Positions 24,767 to 34,179 of a stretch of DNA of 64,000 nucleotides are shown here, one piece after another. The DNA lies in assembly GCF_044761985.1 (NCBI RefSeq), contig NZ_JBIWDK010000010.1, positions 1 through 64,000 on the forward strand, read 5' to 3'. Origin of the DNA: Peribacillus sp044761985. GTDB taxonomy: Bacteria > Bacillota > Bacilli > Bacillales > DSM-1321. Under the pieces are notes generated by a model that was not told the origin of the DNA, did no database searches, and saw nothing but the letters and a program-made list of their open reading frames with translations. Positions within the stretch are counted from its first letter, which is position 1; every line of letters begins with the position of its first letter. The position numbers and the translations under genes are program-made.

Positions 24767-25517
24767 TATGCACCCCTCCTAGTACACCTTGTGTTTTCAT
24801 GATATCTCTGAAGAAGGATTGTCTCGTTTCTTCCCCTTTATTCAATTGAGAATAGATCTGTCCATCTTTGATGAAGATGACGCGGCTACAGTAACTGGCT
24901 GCCACTGAGTCATGCGTAACCATGATGATGGTGGCATTACGCTTTTTGTTCAATTCGCTCATCTTGTTCAATAAATCGGAAGCGGCTTTTGAATCAAGGG
25001 CGCCTGTCGGCTCATCGGCAAAAATGATGCTTGGTTCATGGATGAAGGCCCGTGCCGCAGAGGTACGCTGTTTTTGGCCGCCGGAAATTTCATTCGGATA
25101 TTTGTCCTTGATTTCATATATGCCAAGTTCATTTGCGAGTGTTTCGAACTTTTGCTCGGCTTCTTTTTTCGGCGTTTTGGTGATCGATAATGGTAATAGA
25201 ATATTTTCCTTGACCGTCAGAGTGTCCAATAAGTTATAATCCTGGAAGATGAATCCTAGGTGATTCTTACGAAATTCAGCCAGCTTCTTTTCTTTCATGC
25301 CGGAAATTTCTTTTCCTTCGATGATGATGGTTCCATTACTGATCTTATCAATCGAGGAAAGGACATTCAGAAGCGTGGTTTTTCCTGAACCGGACGCTCC
25401 CATGATACTGACGAATTCCCCTTCGTGTATGTTGATATCCAAGCCTTTCAAGACTTCTTGTTTATTGAATTTATTGCCGTAGCTTTTATGGATCTTTTTC
25501 GCTTCTAGTATATTCAT
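24756..25517 (-). CDS. Bce-type ABC transporter ATP-binding protein
   Basis: 253 residues. Walker A is GASGSGKTTLLNVLSSID, the Q-loop is in FIFQDYNLLDTLTV, the signature is ISGGQKQRTSAARAF, Walker B is IIFADEPTGALDS, and the H-loop is MVTHD. The MacB/BceA-type length and the downstream FtsX permease define the pair. Its promoter lies between the kinase gene and this one, with a dyad resembling BceR-type sites. The ATPase and permease can thus be induced separately from the two-component genes. Confidence 0.93.
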   Translation of the reverse strand: MNILEAKKIHKSYGNKFNKQEVLKGLDINIHEGEFVSIMGASGSGKTTLLNVLSSIDKISNGTIIIEGKEISGMKEKKLAEFRKNHLGFIFQDYNLLDTLTVKENILLPLSITKTPKKEAEQKFETLANELGIYEIKDKYPNEISGGQKQRTSAARAFIHEPSIIFADEPTGALDSKAASDLLNKMSELNKKRNATIIMVTHDSVAASYCSRVIFIKDGQIYSQLNKGEETRQSFFRDIMKTQGVLGGVHNEH

Positions 25518-25548
25518 TCCAATACACTCCCTTTATTTCGATATCTTC

Positions 25549-25554
25549 ATTATA
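25549..25554 (-). promoter_or_regulatory. -10 element of the Bce-type transporter promoter
   Basis: TATAAT on the minus strand lies about 32 bp upstream of the ATPase ATG. No good -35 is seen, as expected for an activator-dependent promoter. Confidence 0.5.
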
Positions 25555-25601
25555 AAAGCCTTTCCCTTTCTTTTCCTTCGATTGGCCGAACAAAGAACAA
25601 A

Positions 25602-25627
25602 AGCATGTGACATCTTTGTCACATGCT
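25602..25627 (-). promoter_or_regulatory. BceR-type operator spanning the kinase stop codon
   Basis: AGCATGTGACA and TGTCACATGCT are perfect 11-bp arms around a 4-bp spacer. The core TGACA-N4-TGTCA fits the TNACA-N4-TGTNA pattern of BceR-type response regulators. It covers the TGA of the kinase gene and lies about 50 bp upstream of the -10 element. Confidence 0.65.
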
Positions 25628-26623
25628 AAGGAATTTAACGAATTGATTTTTTTGCGGGAAAGTCAGGATGAAAGTGGTCCCAATTCCGGGAGTGGACCGG
25701 ACGGTTATATCGATGAATAAGGAATCCGCCACTTTCTTGGTTAAGTATAACCCCATTCCCGTCGCCCCGTGGTCTTGATGATTGGTCGTTGATGTGAATC
25801 CTTTATCAAAAATGCGGGGAAGGTCCCTTGGGTCGATGCCGCGGCCAGCATCCTTCACTTCAAGGATCGTTTGTCCATTGGATTCGTGGCTCTGTATCAA
25901 AATATCGGATCCTTCACTATATTTGATGCTATTGTTCAATAGTTGCCGAATAATGAATGCGACCCATTTACTATCGCTTAAGCACTCGGCTTTTTCCAAT
26001 TGGATATCGAATCCAATCCCTTTTTGCATGCACCAAGATTGTAACGTCTTAATCTCGTCGAAAATAATCCCTTCCAAATCGGTGTTACCGATATATAGAT
26101 CATTTTCCATGAAGGGTAGCCTCCGTTGATGCAACTGTTGATCAAGCAAAAGGTGGATGCGGAGCCATTCATACGTCATATGGGATTTGAGTTCTTCATC
26201 TTGTATGCGATCAATCATTAAACGTAGGGCCGTCAAAGGCGTCTTCACTTCATGAATCCAAGATAATAGTTCGTCCTTTTCCTGCTCCAATGTCCTTTGT
26301 CCGTATGAAGCCGTCCGTTTCAGGTATTCGATTTGATTGCTGATGCTACGTTCGATGATCTCTTCAAAAGGGCTTCCCGGTTCCGCTAATTGGCTTACAT
26401 CCAAATTATCTTCCCGTTCCACTAAACTTCGATAGAATTTCGTTTCCTTGTGGTAGCGGACCACCAAAAAGATGATGAACATGATGAATGATAAAAAGAC
26501 CATGTAGAGAATGGGGGATAAAGGAATGGCCGAATCAAGATAGGCGACGAATATGATGAATAAGTGAAAGAGGATGTAGAAAGTAATCCAGCTAAACCTT
26601 TCCCATATGAATTTCTTAATCAT
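25619..26623 (-). CDS. Bce-type intramembrane-sensing histidine kinase
   Basis: 334 residues. Two closely spaced N-terminal membrane helices have almost no extracytoplasmic loop (about 8 residues, LDSAIPLS), typical of kinases that sense through a partner ABC permease. The H-box is SWIHEVKTPLTALRLMID. The catalytic domain has N-box RQLLNNSIKYS, G1 DAGRGIDPRDLPRIFDKGF and G2 GATGMGLYLTKKV. ATG 26623 overlaps the stop of the regulator gene by 4 bp. It phosphorylates the adjacent response regulator. Confidence 0.92.
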   Translation of the reverse strand: MIKKFIWERFSWITFYILFHLFIIFVAYLDSAIPLSPILYMVFLSFIMFIIFLVVRYHKETKFYRSLVEREDNLDVSQLAEPGSPFEEIIERSISNQIEYLKRTASYGQRTLEQEKDELLSWIHEVKTPLTALRLMIDRIQDEELKSHMTYEWLRIHLLLDQQLHQRRLPFMENDLYIGNTDLEGIIFDEIKTLQSWCMQKGIGFDIQLEKAECLSDSKWVAFIIRQLLNNSIKYSEGSDILIQSHESNGQTILEVKDAGRGIDPRDLPRIFDKGFTSTTNHQDHGATGMGLYLTKKVADSLFIDITVRSTPGIGTTFILTFPQKNQFVKFLSM

Positions 26624-27309
26624 ACATGATCCTCTTCGACCGCGATGTAACCTTGTCCCACTTTTGTTTCGATATACTGTCCCAACCCCACCTCATCGAG
26701 CCTTTTCCTCAATCGATTTACATTGACCGTCAAGGTATTATCGCTGATAAAGCGCTTATCATTCCATAAACTATTGATTAAATCATCGCGGCTCACTATT
26801 TTATTCTTCTGCTCAATCAGCCTTTTTAGGATGAACACTTCATTCTTTGTCAGCTCGATTGTTCCTGTCTCGGTTACAACTGTATTCTTCTCATAATCCA
26901 AGGTGGCGCCGCACCAGGTTTTTAGTTCGATCTTTTCTGTATTGTAATTATAGACACGACGAAGCGTCGCTTGTATCTTGGCAATCAGTACATCAAAATG
27001 AAAGGGTTTCTGGATGAAATCATCTGCCCCAAACTGCATGGACATCACGATGTCGGTCGGGTGATCGCGTGAAGATAAAAAGAGAATGGGTACGTTCGAG
27101 TGGGTGCGAATCATCCTGCACCAATGGAACCCGTCGAATTTTGGCAATTGGATATCGATGAGGACCAAGTCGGGTTTAATGGCAGTGAATTCCTGCATCA
27201 CCTTACTGAAATCGTTGATTCCATATACATCATAGGACCATTGTGCCAATCTATCTTTAATCTCATTGAATAATGTTGTATCATCTTCAATTAACAATAG
27301 TTTAAACAA
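26620..27309 (-). CDS. OmpR-family response regulator of the Bce-type module
   Basis: 229 residues. The receiver domain begins LLLIEDDTTLF, with the phosphoacceptor Asp in PDLVLIDIQLPKFDG and the switch Lys in GADDFIQKPFHF. The C-terminal winged helix has LTKNEVFILKRLIE and DNTLTVNVNRLRKRLDEVG. It starts at TTG 27309. It is expected to bind the dyad at 25602-25627 and activate the transporter operon. Confidence 0.93.
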   Translation of the reverse strand: MFKLLLIEDDTTLFNEIKDRLAQWSYDVYGINDFSKVMQEFTAIKPDLVLIDIQLPKFDGFHWCRMIRTHSNVPILFLSSRDHPTDIVMSMQFGADDFIQKPFHFDVLIAKIQATLRRVYNYNTEKIELKTWCGATLDYEKNTVVTETGTIELTKNEVFILKRLIEQKNKIVSRDDLINSLWNDKRFISDNTLTVNVNRLRKRLDEVGLGQYIETKVGQGYIAVEEDHV

Positions 27310-27744
27310 GTAAGGGTCACCACGCTTTTCATCAATTTAATGAAAGTATATAGTAAATTCATTTAAGGTTCTAGAGGAGAAAGAGATTTAGGGTGGGATC
27401 TAGTTACAAAAGGTGACATCCATTTCCTGAAAAAAACACCCATGTTTGAATTTCATCTGAGTCTCTGTATGTAGTCCTTTTTGGTTTGTAAAGGAATCGC
27501 ATAGAAAATTAGTATTGACTTACCGTCTCTTTTTTGGAATAATGTTAATAATCAAATATTGGTATCTTTAATTCAGTCCCGTGAGGCTGACAAGGACAAC
27601 GGATTTTTATGATGTGGGAGGCGTCCATGCATTTTTTGCCTGGCTACTACTACTCGTCATAATGCAGAAGAGGTTTATTGTCGGTTGATGACAATAGACC
27701 TCTTTTTTCTTTGTGGGTATCAGTTTAAAAATGGAGGAAACGTT
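27310..27744. other. Divergent intergenic region: regulator promoter and codBA leader
   Basis: The left part carries the minus-strand promoter of the response regulator. The right part (from about 27571) is the attenuator leader of codBA described separately. No protein gene is supported. Confidence 0.5.
27571..27709 (+). promoter_or_regulatory. PyrR-dependent attenuator leader of codBA
   Basis: CAGTCCCGTGAGGCTGACAAGGAC (27574-27597) contains AGTCCCGTGAGGCT, an exact match to the PyrR-binding loop consensus ARUCCNGNGAGGYU, with GTCC/GGAC forming the stem. Downstream lies a terminator hairpin: AAGAGGTTTATTGTC (27668-27682) pairs with GACAATAGACCTCTT (27690-27704), then T-rich. PyrR with UMP would favour termination and shut codBA down when pyrimidines are plentiful. 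Confidence 0.85.
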
Positions 27745-29004
27745 ATGGGAAAAGTAGATGCAGAGTTTTCATGGCAAGCTGTACCGCAAGGAAATCGTAA
27801 TAACTTTTGGAAGATTCTATCCATTATGCTGGGGTTCACTTTCTTCTCGGCAAGCATGTGGTCGGGGGGGGAATTGGGAACGGGATTAACATTGGTTCAA
27901 TTCCTTCTCATCGTATTGGCGGGCAATTGTGTACTGGGCTTGTATACGGGGGCGTTGGCCCATATTGCCGCGAAGACCGGCCTTTCTACACATCTGCTTG
28001 CAAAGTATGCCTTTGGTGATAAAGGCTCTTATGTGCCCTCCTTATTGCTGGGGTTAACGCAAGTAGGTTGGTTTGGAGTGGGGGTAGCGATGTTCGCGGT
28101 TCCGGTTGAAAAGGCAACAGGGATTAATATCTATCTATTGATTATAAGTTTTGGAGTGATGATGACGATATCTGCCATCTATGGTATTAAGGCACTCGTG
28201 CTGTTAGGGTTCGTTGCTGTGCCGGCCATTGCCATTCTGGGTAGCTACTCGGTATTTGAGGCAACCGAAACAATCGGTGGGTTTCAGGGGTTATTAGATT
28301 ATCAGCCTACTGAAATGATGGGAGTGGGCGCTGCCTTAACCATCTGCATTGGTTCATTCATCAGCGGGGGTACCTTGACGCCAGACTTTGCCCGCTTTGC
28401 CAAGACGACCCGGTCAGCCGTTGTCGCAACGGTGATTGCCTTTTTTCTAGGCAATTCACTTATGTTCATATTCGGGGCGATTGGGGCAATGACGTACGGT
28501 GTTTCGGATATTTCTGAAGTCATGTTCTTGCAAGAGCTGATTTTGCCGGCAATCATTGTATTGGGACTGAATATTTGGACAACGAATGATAATGCGCTAT
28601 ACGCTTCGGGATTGGGATTTGCCAATGTTACGAAAATTTCCAAGAAGAAACTTGTCGTGGTTAATGGAATCATCGGCACATTGCTAGCAATGTGGCTGTA
28701 TACTAATTTCGTCGGTTTTTTGAATGTACTAGGAGCAGCAGTCCCGTCCATTGGGGCCATCATTTTAGCAGACTACTTTATCGTGAAACGTAGAAAATAT
28801 GGAAAATTCGAAGAGTTGTCTTTCAAAAAGGTCAATTGGTTATCCATGATTGCTTGGGCAGGAGGCGTCGCTTTGGCCCAGTTCGCACCTGGCATCGTGC
28901 CAATTAATGCTCTAATCGGGACCATCATCCTGTATGTTGCCTTGATGAAATATGTACCTATCAACAAAATACTAAGAAGAGGTGTACAGTCAGATGCTTA
29001 TTAA
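27745..29004 (+). CDS. codB: Cytosine permease, NCS1 family
   Basis: 419 residues from ATG 27745, with AATGGAGGAAACG upstream; a longer frame from 27685 has no site and would enter the terminator. There are about twelve membrane segments. NCS1 features include FFSASMWSGGELGTGLTLVQF, GNCVLGLYTGALAHIAAKTGLSTH and GSFISGGTLTPDFARFAKT. It imports cytosine with a cation. It overlaps codA by 11 bp, so transport and deamination are coupled in pyrimidine salvage. Confidence 0.92.
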   Translation: MGKVDAEFSWQAVPQGNRNNFWKILSIMLGFTFFSASMWSGGELGTGLTLVQFLLIVLAGNCVLGLYTGALAHIAAKTGLSTHLLAKYAFGDKGSYVPSLLLGLTQVGWFGVGVAMFAVPVEKATGINIYLLIISFGVMMTISAIYGIKALVLLGFVAVPAIAILGSYSVFEATETIGGFQGLLDYQPTEMMGVGAALTICIGSFISGGTLTPDFARFAKTTRSAVVATVIAFFLGNSLMFIFGAIGAMTYGVSDISEVMFLQELILPAIIVLGLNIWTTNDNALYASGLGFANVTKISKKKLVVVNGIIGTLLAMWLYTNFVGFLNVLGAAVPSIGAIILADYFIVKRRKYGKFEELSFKKVNWLSMIAWAGGVALAQFAPGIVPINALIGTIILYVALMKYVPINKILRRGVQSDAY

Positions 29005-30274
29005 ACATGCTAAATTAAGAGGAAAAGAAGGTCTTTGGAATATTGTCGTCAGAGAAGGAATGATAGAATCGGTTACGCAGAGCCTTAATGAGAACGTTGA
29101 GAATGAGTTGAATCAGCCGATTTATGATGTGGAGGGGTCACTTGTTCTCCCTCCCTTTATTGAACCGCATATCCACCTTGACACGACGTTGACGGCAGGA
29201 GAGCCAGAGTGGAACCAAAGTGGGACGTTATTTGAAGGAATCCAGCGGTGGTCCCAACGAAAAGAGTCTTTGACGAATGAAGATGTGAAAACCAGGGCGA
29301 AAACGGCTTTAAAATGGCAAATCGCTCAAGGAATCCAGCATGTCCGTACACATATCGATGTGACCGATCCGGAACTTACGGCACTAAAAGCCATGCTCGA
29401 AGTAAAAGAAGAAATGTCGGATTTCGTTGATTTGCAGTTAGTGGCTTTTCCACAGGAAGGAATTCTCTCTTATCCGAATGGAACGGGATTACTGGAAGAA
29501 GCGCTAAAAATGGGGGCCGATGTTGTAGGGGGCATCCCCCACTTTGAGTTCACTCGCGAATATGGCGTGGAATCGATGAAGATTGCGTTTGATTTAGCGG
29601 AAAAATACGATCGCCTCGTGGATATACATTGTGATGAAATCGATGACGAGCAATCACGTTTTGTCGAAGTCGTCGCTAAAGAAGCTTACGAGAGGGGACT
29701 AGGTACACGAACGACAGCCAGCCATACGACGGCAATGGGTTCGTATAATGATGCCTATACCTATAAGTTGTTTCGCTTATTGAAGCTTTCGTCCATTAAC
29801 TTCGTATCCAATCCATTGGTGAATATTCATCTTCAAGGAAGATTCGATACATATCCGAAACGAAGAGGCTTAACACGTGTCAAAGAATTACAGGAGGCAG
29901 GACTAAACGTATGCTTTGGTCACGATGACATATTCGACCCATGGTATCCACTAGGAACGGGAAACATGCTGCAAGTGCTGCATATGGGCATTCATGCTTC
30001 TCAACTAATGGGTTACGAGCAAATCGTCAATTCCATCGATTTAATTACCGCCAATAGTGCAAAAACCTTGCAAATCGAGGACCACTATGGAATCGAGGCG
30101 GGAAAACCTGCCAACTTCATTGTTTTAGCGGCAGAAAATGAATACGAAGCAGTCCGTAAACAGGCCATGGTACGCTATTCCTTCAGAAACGGGAACGTGA
30201 TAGCCGAAACAAAGCCAAGGGAAACGACCATTAATCTGGGACAAGGTACAGAGAACATTACTTTCAATAAATGA
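28994..30274 (+). CDS. codA: Cytosine deaminase
   Basis: 426 residues against 427 in E. coli CodA. It converts cytosine to uracil and ammonia. The amidohydrolase metal site is complete: PHIHLDTTL, HVRTHIDV, the catalytic Glu after the His in DIHCDEIDDEQ, SHTTAMGSY, and the Asp in GHDDIFDPWYPLGTGNMLQ. I chose ATG 28994; a GTG at 28982 is in frame but overlaps the AGAAGAGG site. Confidence 0.94.
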   Translation: MLIKHAKLRGKEGLWNIVVREGMIESVTQSLNENVENELNQPIYDVEGSLVLPPFIEPHIHLDTTLTAGEPEWNQSGTLFEGIQRWSQRKESLTNEDVKTRAKTALKWQIAQGIQHVRTHIDVTDPELTALKAMLEVKEEMSDFVDLQLVAFPQEGILSYPNGTGLLEEALKMGADVVGGIPHFEFTREYGVESMKIAFDLAEKYDRLVDIHCDEIDDEQSRFVEVVAKEAYERGLGTRTTASHTTAMGSYNDAYTYKLFRLLKLSSINFVSNPLVNIHLQGRFDTYPKRRGLTRVKELQEAGLNVCFGHDDIFDPWYPLGTGNMLQVLHMGIHASQLMGYEQIVNSIDLITANSAKTLQIEDHYGIEAGKPANFIVLAAENEYEAVRKQAMVRYSFRNGNVIAETKPRETTINLGQGTENITFNK

Positions 30275-30280
30275 TGGAAA

Positions 30281-30311
30281 AGCTAGGCACACAGGGTGTC
30301 TAGTTTTTTTG
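30281..30311 (+). terminator. Terminator of codBA
   Basis: CTAGGCAC and GTGTCTAG form an 8-bp stem with one wobble, then T7. Confidence 0.75.
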
Positions 30312-30406
30312 CGCTTGTAGGCGCTATTCGTAAATTGGTAGAAATTCCATCAATTGCCGTGTGCGAAAGTGCGTAGTTGATTGGTCATGTATGATTCCAA
30401 AAATAA

Positions 30407-30447
30407 ATGGCTGCTGCAGATGTGAACGTCCACACTGCAACAGCCAT
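30407..30447 (-). terminator. Terminator of the amino acid permease gene
   Basis: ATGGCTGTTGCAGTGTG and the complementary CAGCAGCCAT arm form a long stem with small mismatches, followed by a T-rich run on the minus strand. Confidence 0.75.
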
Positions 30448-30452
30448 ATTTG

Positions 30453-31841
30453 TTATTTGTTCAAAATACTGTGCTTTTTACCGTAAGTAAAGTAAATGAT
30501 TATACCGATGATCATCCAAATAAGGCACGCAATCCAGGTGTGTGCGGATAGTTGGGTCATCAGGAATATGCATAAAATAAATGAAATGACTGGAATGGCT
30601 GGGAAGAAAGGTACCTTAAATCCATCATTCGGAATGTCTTTGTTTTTGCGTAAGTAAATGACGCCGATTGATACAACAGTGAAGGCTAAAAGAGTTCCCA
30701 TGTTTACAAGCTCTGTTAACTTATCCAATGGGACGAAGCCTGCACATAAGGCAATGAGAGTCGCAAAAATCCATGTGTTTTTTACTGGTGTTTTACGTTT
30801 CGGATGAACTTCGCATAATAATTTTGGTAGTAAGCCGTCACGACCGAATGCGAATACTAGGCGAGTACCACCGTAAAGCATAACAAGGATTACGGTCATC
30901 ATCCCAACGACGGCACCTATGGAGATAATACCGGCCACCCAATCTTGGTTAACCACTTTCATGGCAAAGCTTACAGGGTCACTTACATTTAACTGTGTGT
31001 AAGAAACCATACCCGTCAATACAAGGGATACAGCAACATACAATAAGGTACAGATAAAGAGCGAACCAATAATACCGATTGGCATGTTACGCTGTGGATT
31101 TTTAACTTCTTCGGCTGCAGATGATACTGCATCGAAGCCAAGATAGGCGAAAAATACTAAGGCCGCGGCACTTAGAACCCCGCTTGTACCAAATGGGGTG
31201 AATGGCTTCCAGTTTGTCGGTTCAACGTAGAATGCGCCGACTATAATAAATAGTAAAATAACGGCCACTTTCACACATACCATAATCGTATTGAATTTTG
31301 TCGATTCTTTAATGCCTAATGTCAACAAGGCGGCAATAAGGAAAATGATCAATATAGCTGGCAGGTTAATGTATGTGCCGTTGGCCGGATCAAATGAACC
31401 GGATATTTCGTGAGGAAGCAAAATATTAAACCCGGCAAGTAGCGAGCTAAAATAGGATGACCAGCCTGTAGCAACGGCAGCAACAGCTAAGCCGTATTCA
31501 AGTAATAGGGACCAGCCGACTAGCCAAGCAATGATCTCCCCAAAGACAATGTAGGAGTATGTGTATGCACTCCCTGTAACTGGAACGGATGAAGAAAATT
31601 CAGAGTAGCACATTGCGGCAAATGCACAAACAAAGGCGGCAATGATAAAAGAGAACACAATCCCAGGTCCTGCATGCTGGGCTGCAACGGTACCTGGAAG
31701 GATGAAAATTCCTGTACCCACAATGGCACCGACACCGAGTAGGATTAAATCAAACGCTCCTAGTGTCTTTTGTAATTGTACTTTTCCATGATTTTGTAAA
31801 AGTTGATTCACGGATTTTTTTCGAAATAAGTTCGTTTTCAT
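30453..31841 (-). CDS. APC-superfamily amino acid permease (YfnA/CAT type)
   Basis: About 462 residues with 12 or more membrane segments. The entry motif LGAFDLILLGVGAIVGTGIFILPG and FFAYLGFDAVSSAAEEVKNPQRNMPIGIIGSL are the substrate-site and signature segments of cationic or branched-chain amino acid transporters (YfnA, YveA, CAT families). Substrate cannot be fixed from sequence. ATG 31841 was preferred to GTG 31850. Single gene between two terminators. Confidence 0.88.
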   Translation of the reverse strand: MKTNLFRKKSVNQLLQNHGKVQLQKTLGAFDLILLGVGAIVGTGIFILPGTVAAQHAGPGIVFSFIIAAFVCAFAAMCYSEFSSSVPVTGSAYTYSYIVFGEIIAWLVGWSLLLEYGLAVAAVATGWSSYFSSLLAGFNILLPHEISGSFDPANGTYINLPAILIIFLIAALLTLGIKESTKFNTIMVCVKVAVILLFIIVGAFYVEPTNWKPFTPFGTSGVLSAAALVFFAYLGFDAVSSAAEEVKNPQRNMPIGIIGSLFICTLLYVAVSLVLTGMVSYTQLNVSDPVSFAMKVVNQDWVAGIISIGAVVGMMTVILVMLYGGTRLVFAFGRDGLLPKLLCEVHPKRKTPVKNTWIFATLIALCAGFVPLDKLTELVNMGTLLAFTVVSIGVIYLRKNKDIPNDGFKVPFFPAIPVISFILCIFLMTQLSAHTWIACLIWMIIGIIIYFTYGKKHSILNK

Positions 31842-32058
31842 TTTAAACACTCAATTCTTTTTTTGAATATCATAAAGATTCTAAACATTAACGGATTAAA
31901 TGTCAAATAGATTTGTCGATATAGTGCATTTTTTGTCGAATTATGTGTACGTTTTATAAATCTTCAAAGCCTCACATGGATAGTATTCCATATTTCGGAT
32001 CAATTAAGCGAGCCATATGAAATGAGCTTTATTTCTTAAATAAACTCTTAAACCGTAT

Positions 32059-32095
32059 AAAAAAGGATTAGAAGGGTGAGTTCTAATCCTTTTTA
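32059..32095. terminator. Terminator of the TPR gene
   Basis: AAAAAGGATTAGAA and TTCTAATCCTTTTT form a stem with a 7-nt loop. A and T-runs on both sides make it bidirectional. Confidence 0.8.
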
Positions 32096-32109
32096 TATTT
32101 CATTGCACG

Positions 32110-33513
32110 TTATTTCATTTGATCTAATATTTGATGGTAAGCAAAGGCCTCTTTAACCATCCCTTTGTTTTGATACATTTTGGACAGCTGCGATACGGGA
32201 GCGGGGTCATCCGGGTACAATTCCATCTCCCATGAGAAACATTCGATGGCTTCATCGTATTGCTTAAACTCTGCATAATATTGTCCGAGTTCCATCATTT
32301 GATCGGGATCATCCAGCAAGGTCATCATCTTGTTTATTTTCCGGAACACCGGAGAATGGGGAGCTGATTTTTGGATGGGCAGCAGCTTTTCATGTACCTC
32401 TTTAAGATCATAGGTCTCAAGCAATTTACCAATAAGTTGTAGTAACCTTTGTTCGGATTGCTTCTCGCCATCTTCTAGGACGAGCTGTTGAATCATAACC
32501 ATGAAGGTATCTATATGGGTGGCAATAAACGTCGGATCTAAATGTTCCCATAATGTATGCAAGATCTCCTCATAGGTATCCGGTAGGGCATTAAGGAAAT
32601 TCATTAAATAGAGAGCGGCTGTTTCATAGTGTTCCTCCTGAAGCATCTCTTCAATCATGGATTTGGTTTGTGGTAGCACCTGAAATGGGTTGATGTGTAA
32701 ATAGTCTAAGGTTACGATCCACTTTTCCATGGATACGAATTGCAAGGCCATCGTGGTATATGCTTCAATGGAAGTCACCTTCGAATACTTTTCGACTTTC
32801 TCCATCCAGAATAAGAGAAGGGTCAAGAAAGAGTCCTGTTTCCTCAATAAACCTTCTAACATTTTTCCTTCATCAGGTTGTAAGCGATATTTGAAGCAAT
32901 GCCATTCAACAAAAAGCGAATCTTTCTCCTGGATGGTAGATAGTGACGAGGATGTGTAAAATTCCATATAGGAATGAAACTCCAATGAGTTTTTAATCTC
33001 TCTCGCAGAATTCAGGTCGGGAGCGAAGTTTGCCAAGATCTTAATGATTTGAAAGGCCTGCATGAAGTTGCCGTTTCTTCTATAGTGGTAAAAGATTTTG
33101 TATATGACATTGCTCAGTTGTTTCTTTGTGAAAAATGAGTCGAGCGTCGTAGCGATGTAGGCTACTTCCTGGAGGGAATATTGATTTTGAAGTTGGGAGA
33201 AAAGCTTATTCTTATTTGGAATAGTGGCGGTTTGGCTGGGGATTATTGCGGAGAGGAACGGATGGTCTGAGTGTAAGACGATACCCATTTTCCGTATGTT
33301 ATCGATAAATGAATGTTTCTCTATCTTTTCTACCTTTTCACCATATACAAGATTATTCTTATAGTAAATGAGATAATAATTTTCATTTAATGATGATTCT
33401 ACTTCAATCATCGTACATCGTGAGAATACGACGACTTGCATCACTTTCCCTTGTGAGAGTTTCTTTTTTTCTTTGATGGAAATTTCAACTGGCATAATAA
33501 GTTCATTATTCAT
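32110..33513 (-). CDS. Large TPR-like repeat protein of unknown function
   Basis: 467 residues from ATG 33513, with AAAAGGGG 11 bp upstream. The first 100 residues are beta-rich with a SLNENYYLIYYKNNLVYGEKVEK segment. The rest is helical repeats; the clearest TPRs are at the C-terminus (ELGQYYAEFKQYDEAIECFSWEMELYPDDPAPVSQLSKMYQNKGMVKEAFAYHQIL). No signal peptide or enzyme motif is seen, so it is probably a cytosolic scaffold or regulator. I do not recognise the family. Confidence 0.75.
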   Translation of the reverse strand: MNNELIMPVEISIKEKKKLSQGKVMQVVVFSRCTMIEVESSLNENYYLIYYKNNLVYGEKVEKIEKHSFIDNIRKMGIVLHSDHPFLSAIIPSQTATIPNKNKLFSQLQNQYSLQEVAYIATTLDSFFTKKQLSNVIYKIFYHYRRNGNFMQAFQIIKILANFAPDLNSAREIKNSLEFHSYMEFYTSSSLSTIQEKDSLFVEWHCFKYRLQPDEGKMLEGLLRKQDSFLTLLLFWMEKVEKYSKVTSIEAYTTMALQFVSMEKWIVTLDYLHINPFQVLPQTKSMIEEMLQEEHYETAALYLMNFLNALPDTYEEILHTLWEHLDPTFIATHIDTFMVMIQQLVLEDGEKQSEQRLLQLIGKLLETYDLKEVHEKLLPIQKSAPHSPVFRKINKMMTLLDDPDQMMELGQYYAEFKQYDEAIECFSWEMELYPDDPAPVSQLSKMYQNKGMVKEAFAYHQILDQMK

Positions 33514-33751
33514 ATGTAACACAGCCCCTTTTGATCGTATGCGAATTCATGTGATTTTTATTATCCATTATAACATAGCATTTACTGGATTTTCTTTTAG
33601 AAAAGCCACTACGATTGAACTTTGTGATGTTATCAATAGTATGAAACTACTTTTCCCTTTTGAGAAAACTTTAGTGTTGCTGGTGAAAAAATGCGTAAAT
33701 GGTATACTTGATGGGTGAGTTTTTAGCACCTGAAAGGAAGTAACGATAATA

Positions 33752-33943
33752 ATGAAGTACTTCAAGACGCAAATGAAACAGCTAATGAAAGAACACTCGG
33801 AACTACAAACGCAACTGAAAGTGTTGATGAAAGAACACAATTTAGAGAAGAATTTTGCCCTTAAGGCTTTATATCATGCAGAGGTTGCTGATGGCGGAAA
33901 GTACCAGAAGGCCTATCAAGCCCTTGATTCTCCTAGGGACTGA
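33752..33943 (+). CDS. Small charged helical protein of unknown function
   Basis: 63 residues, mostly one amphipathic helix or coiled coil (MKQLMKEHSELQTQLKVLMKEHNLEKNFALKALYHAEVADGGKYQKAYQAL). The ATG follows GAAAGGAAGTAACG. It is divergent from the TPR gene. The function is unknown, but the ribosome binding site and codon use support a real gene. Confidence 0.55.
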   Translation: MKYFKTQMKQLMKEHSELQTQLKVLMKEHNLEKNFALKALYHAEVADGGKYQKAYQALDSPRD

Positions 33944-33993
33944 TATTCAATGAAATTGAGAAAAATGTGAGATTTAGCATAGTTATAGAATAT

Positions 33994-34049
33994 CTCCCGT
34001 ACTAATAAACGACTTATGTATCGTTTGTTTTCTTATAGGGAGTTTTTTT
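33994..34049 (+). terminator. Possible terminator after the 33752 gene
   Basis: CTCCC/GGGAG encloses a second stem AAACGA/TCGTTT and is followed by T7. Confidence 0.45.
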
Positions 34050-34179
34050 ATGCCCATAAAGCGGGGACATATTTGTTCTGCTGGGGAACTCCTATCTAAG
34101 ATAAAGGGTTAAACCCATCCATAAATTGATTAGGAGGTGAATATAATAAACGACTCGGAGGTGAAAGGGAGGCTCAGGC

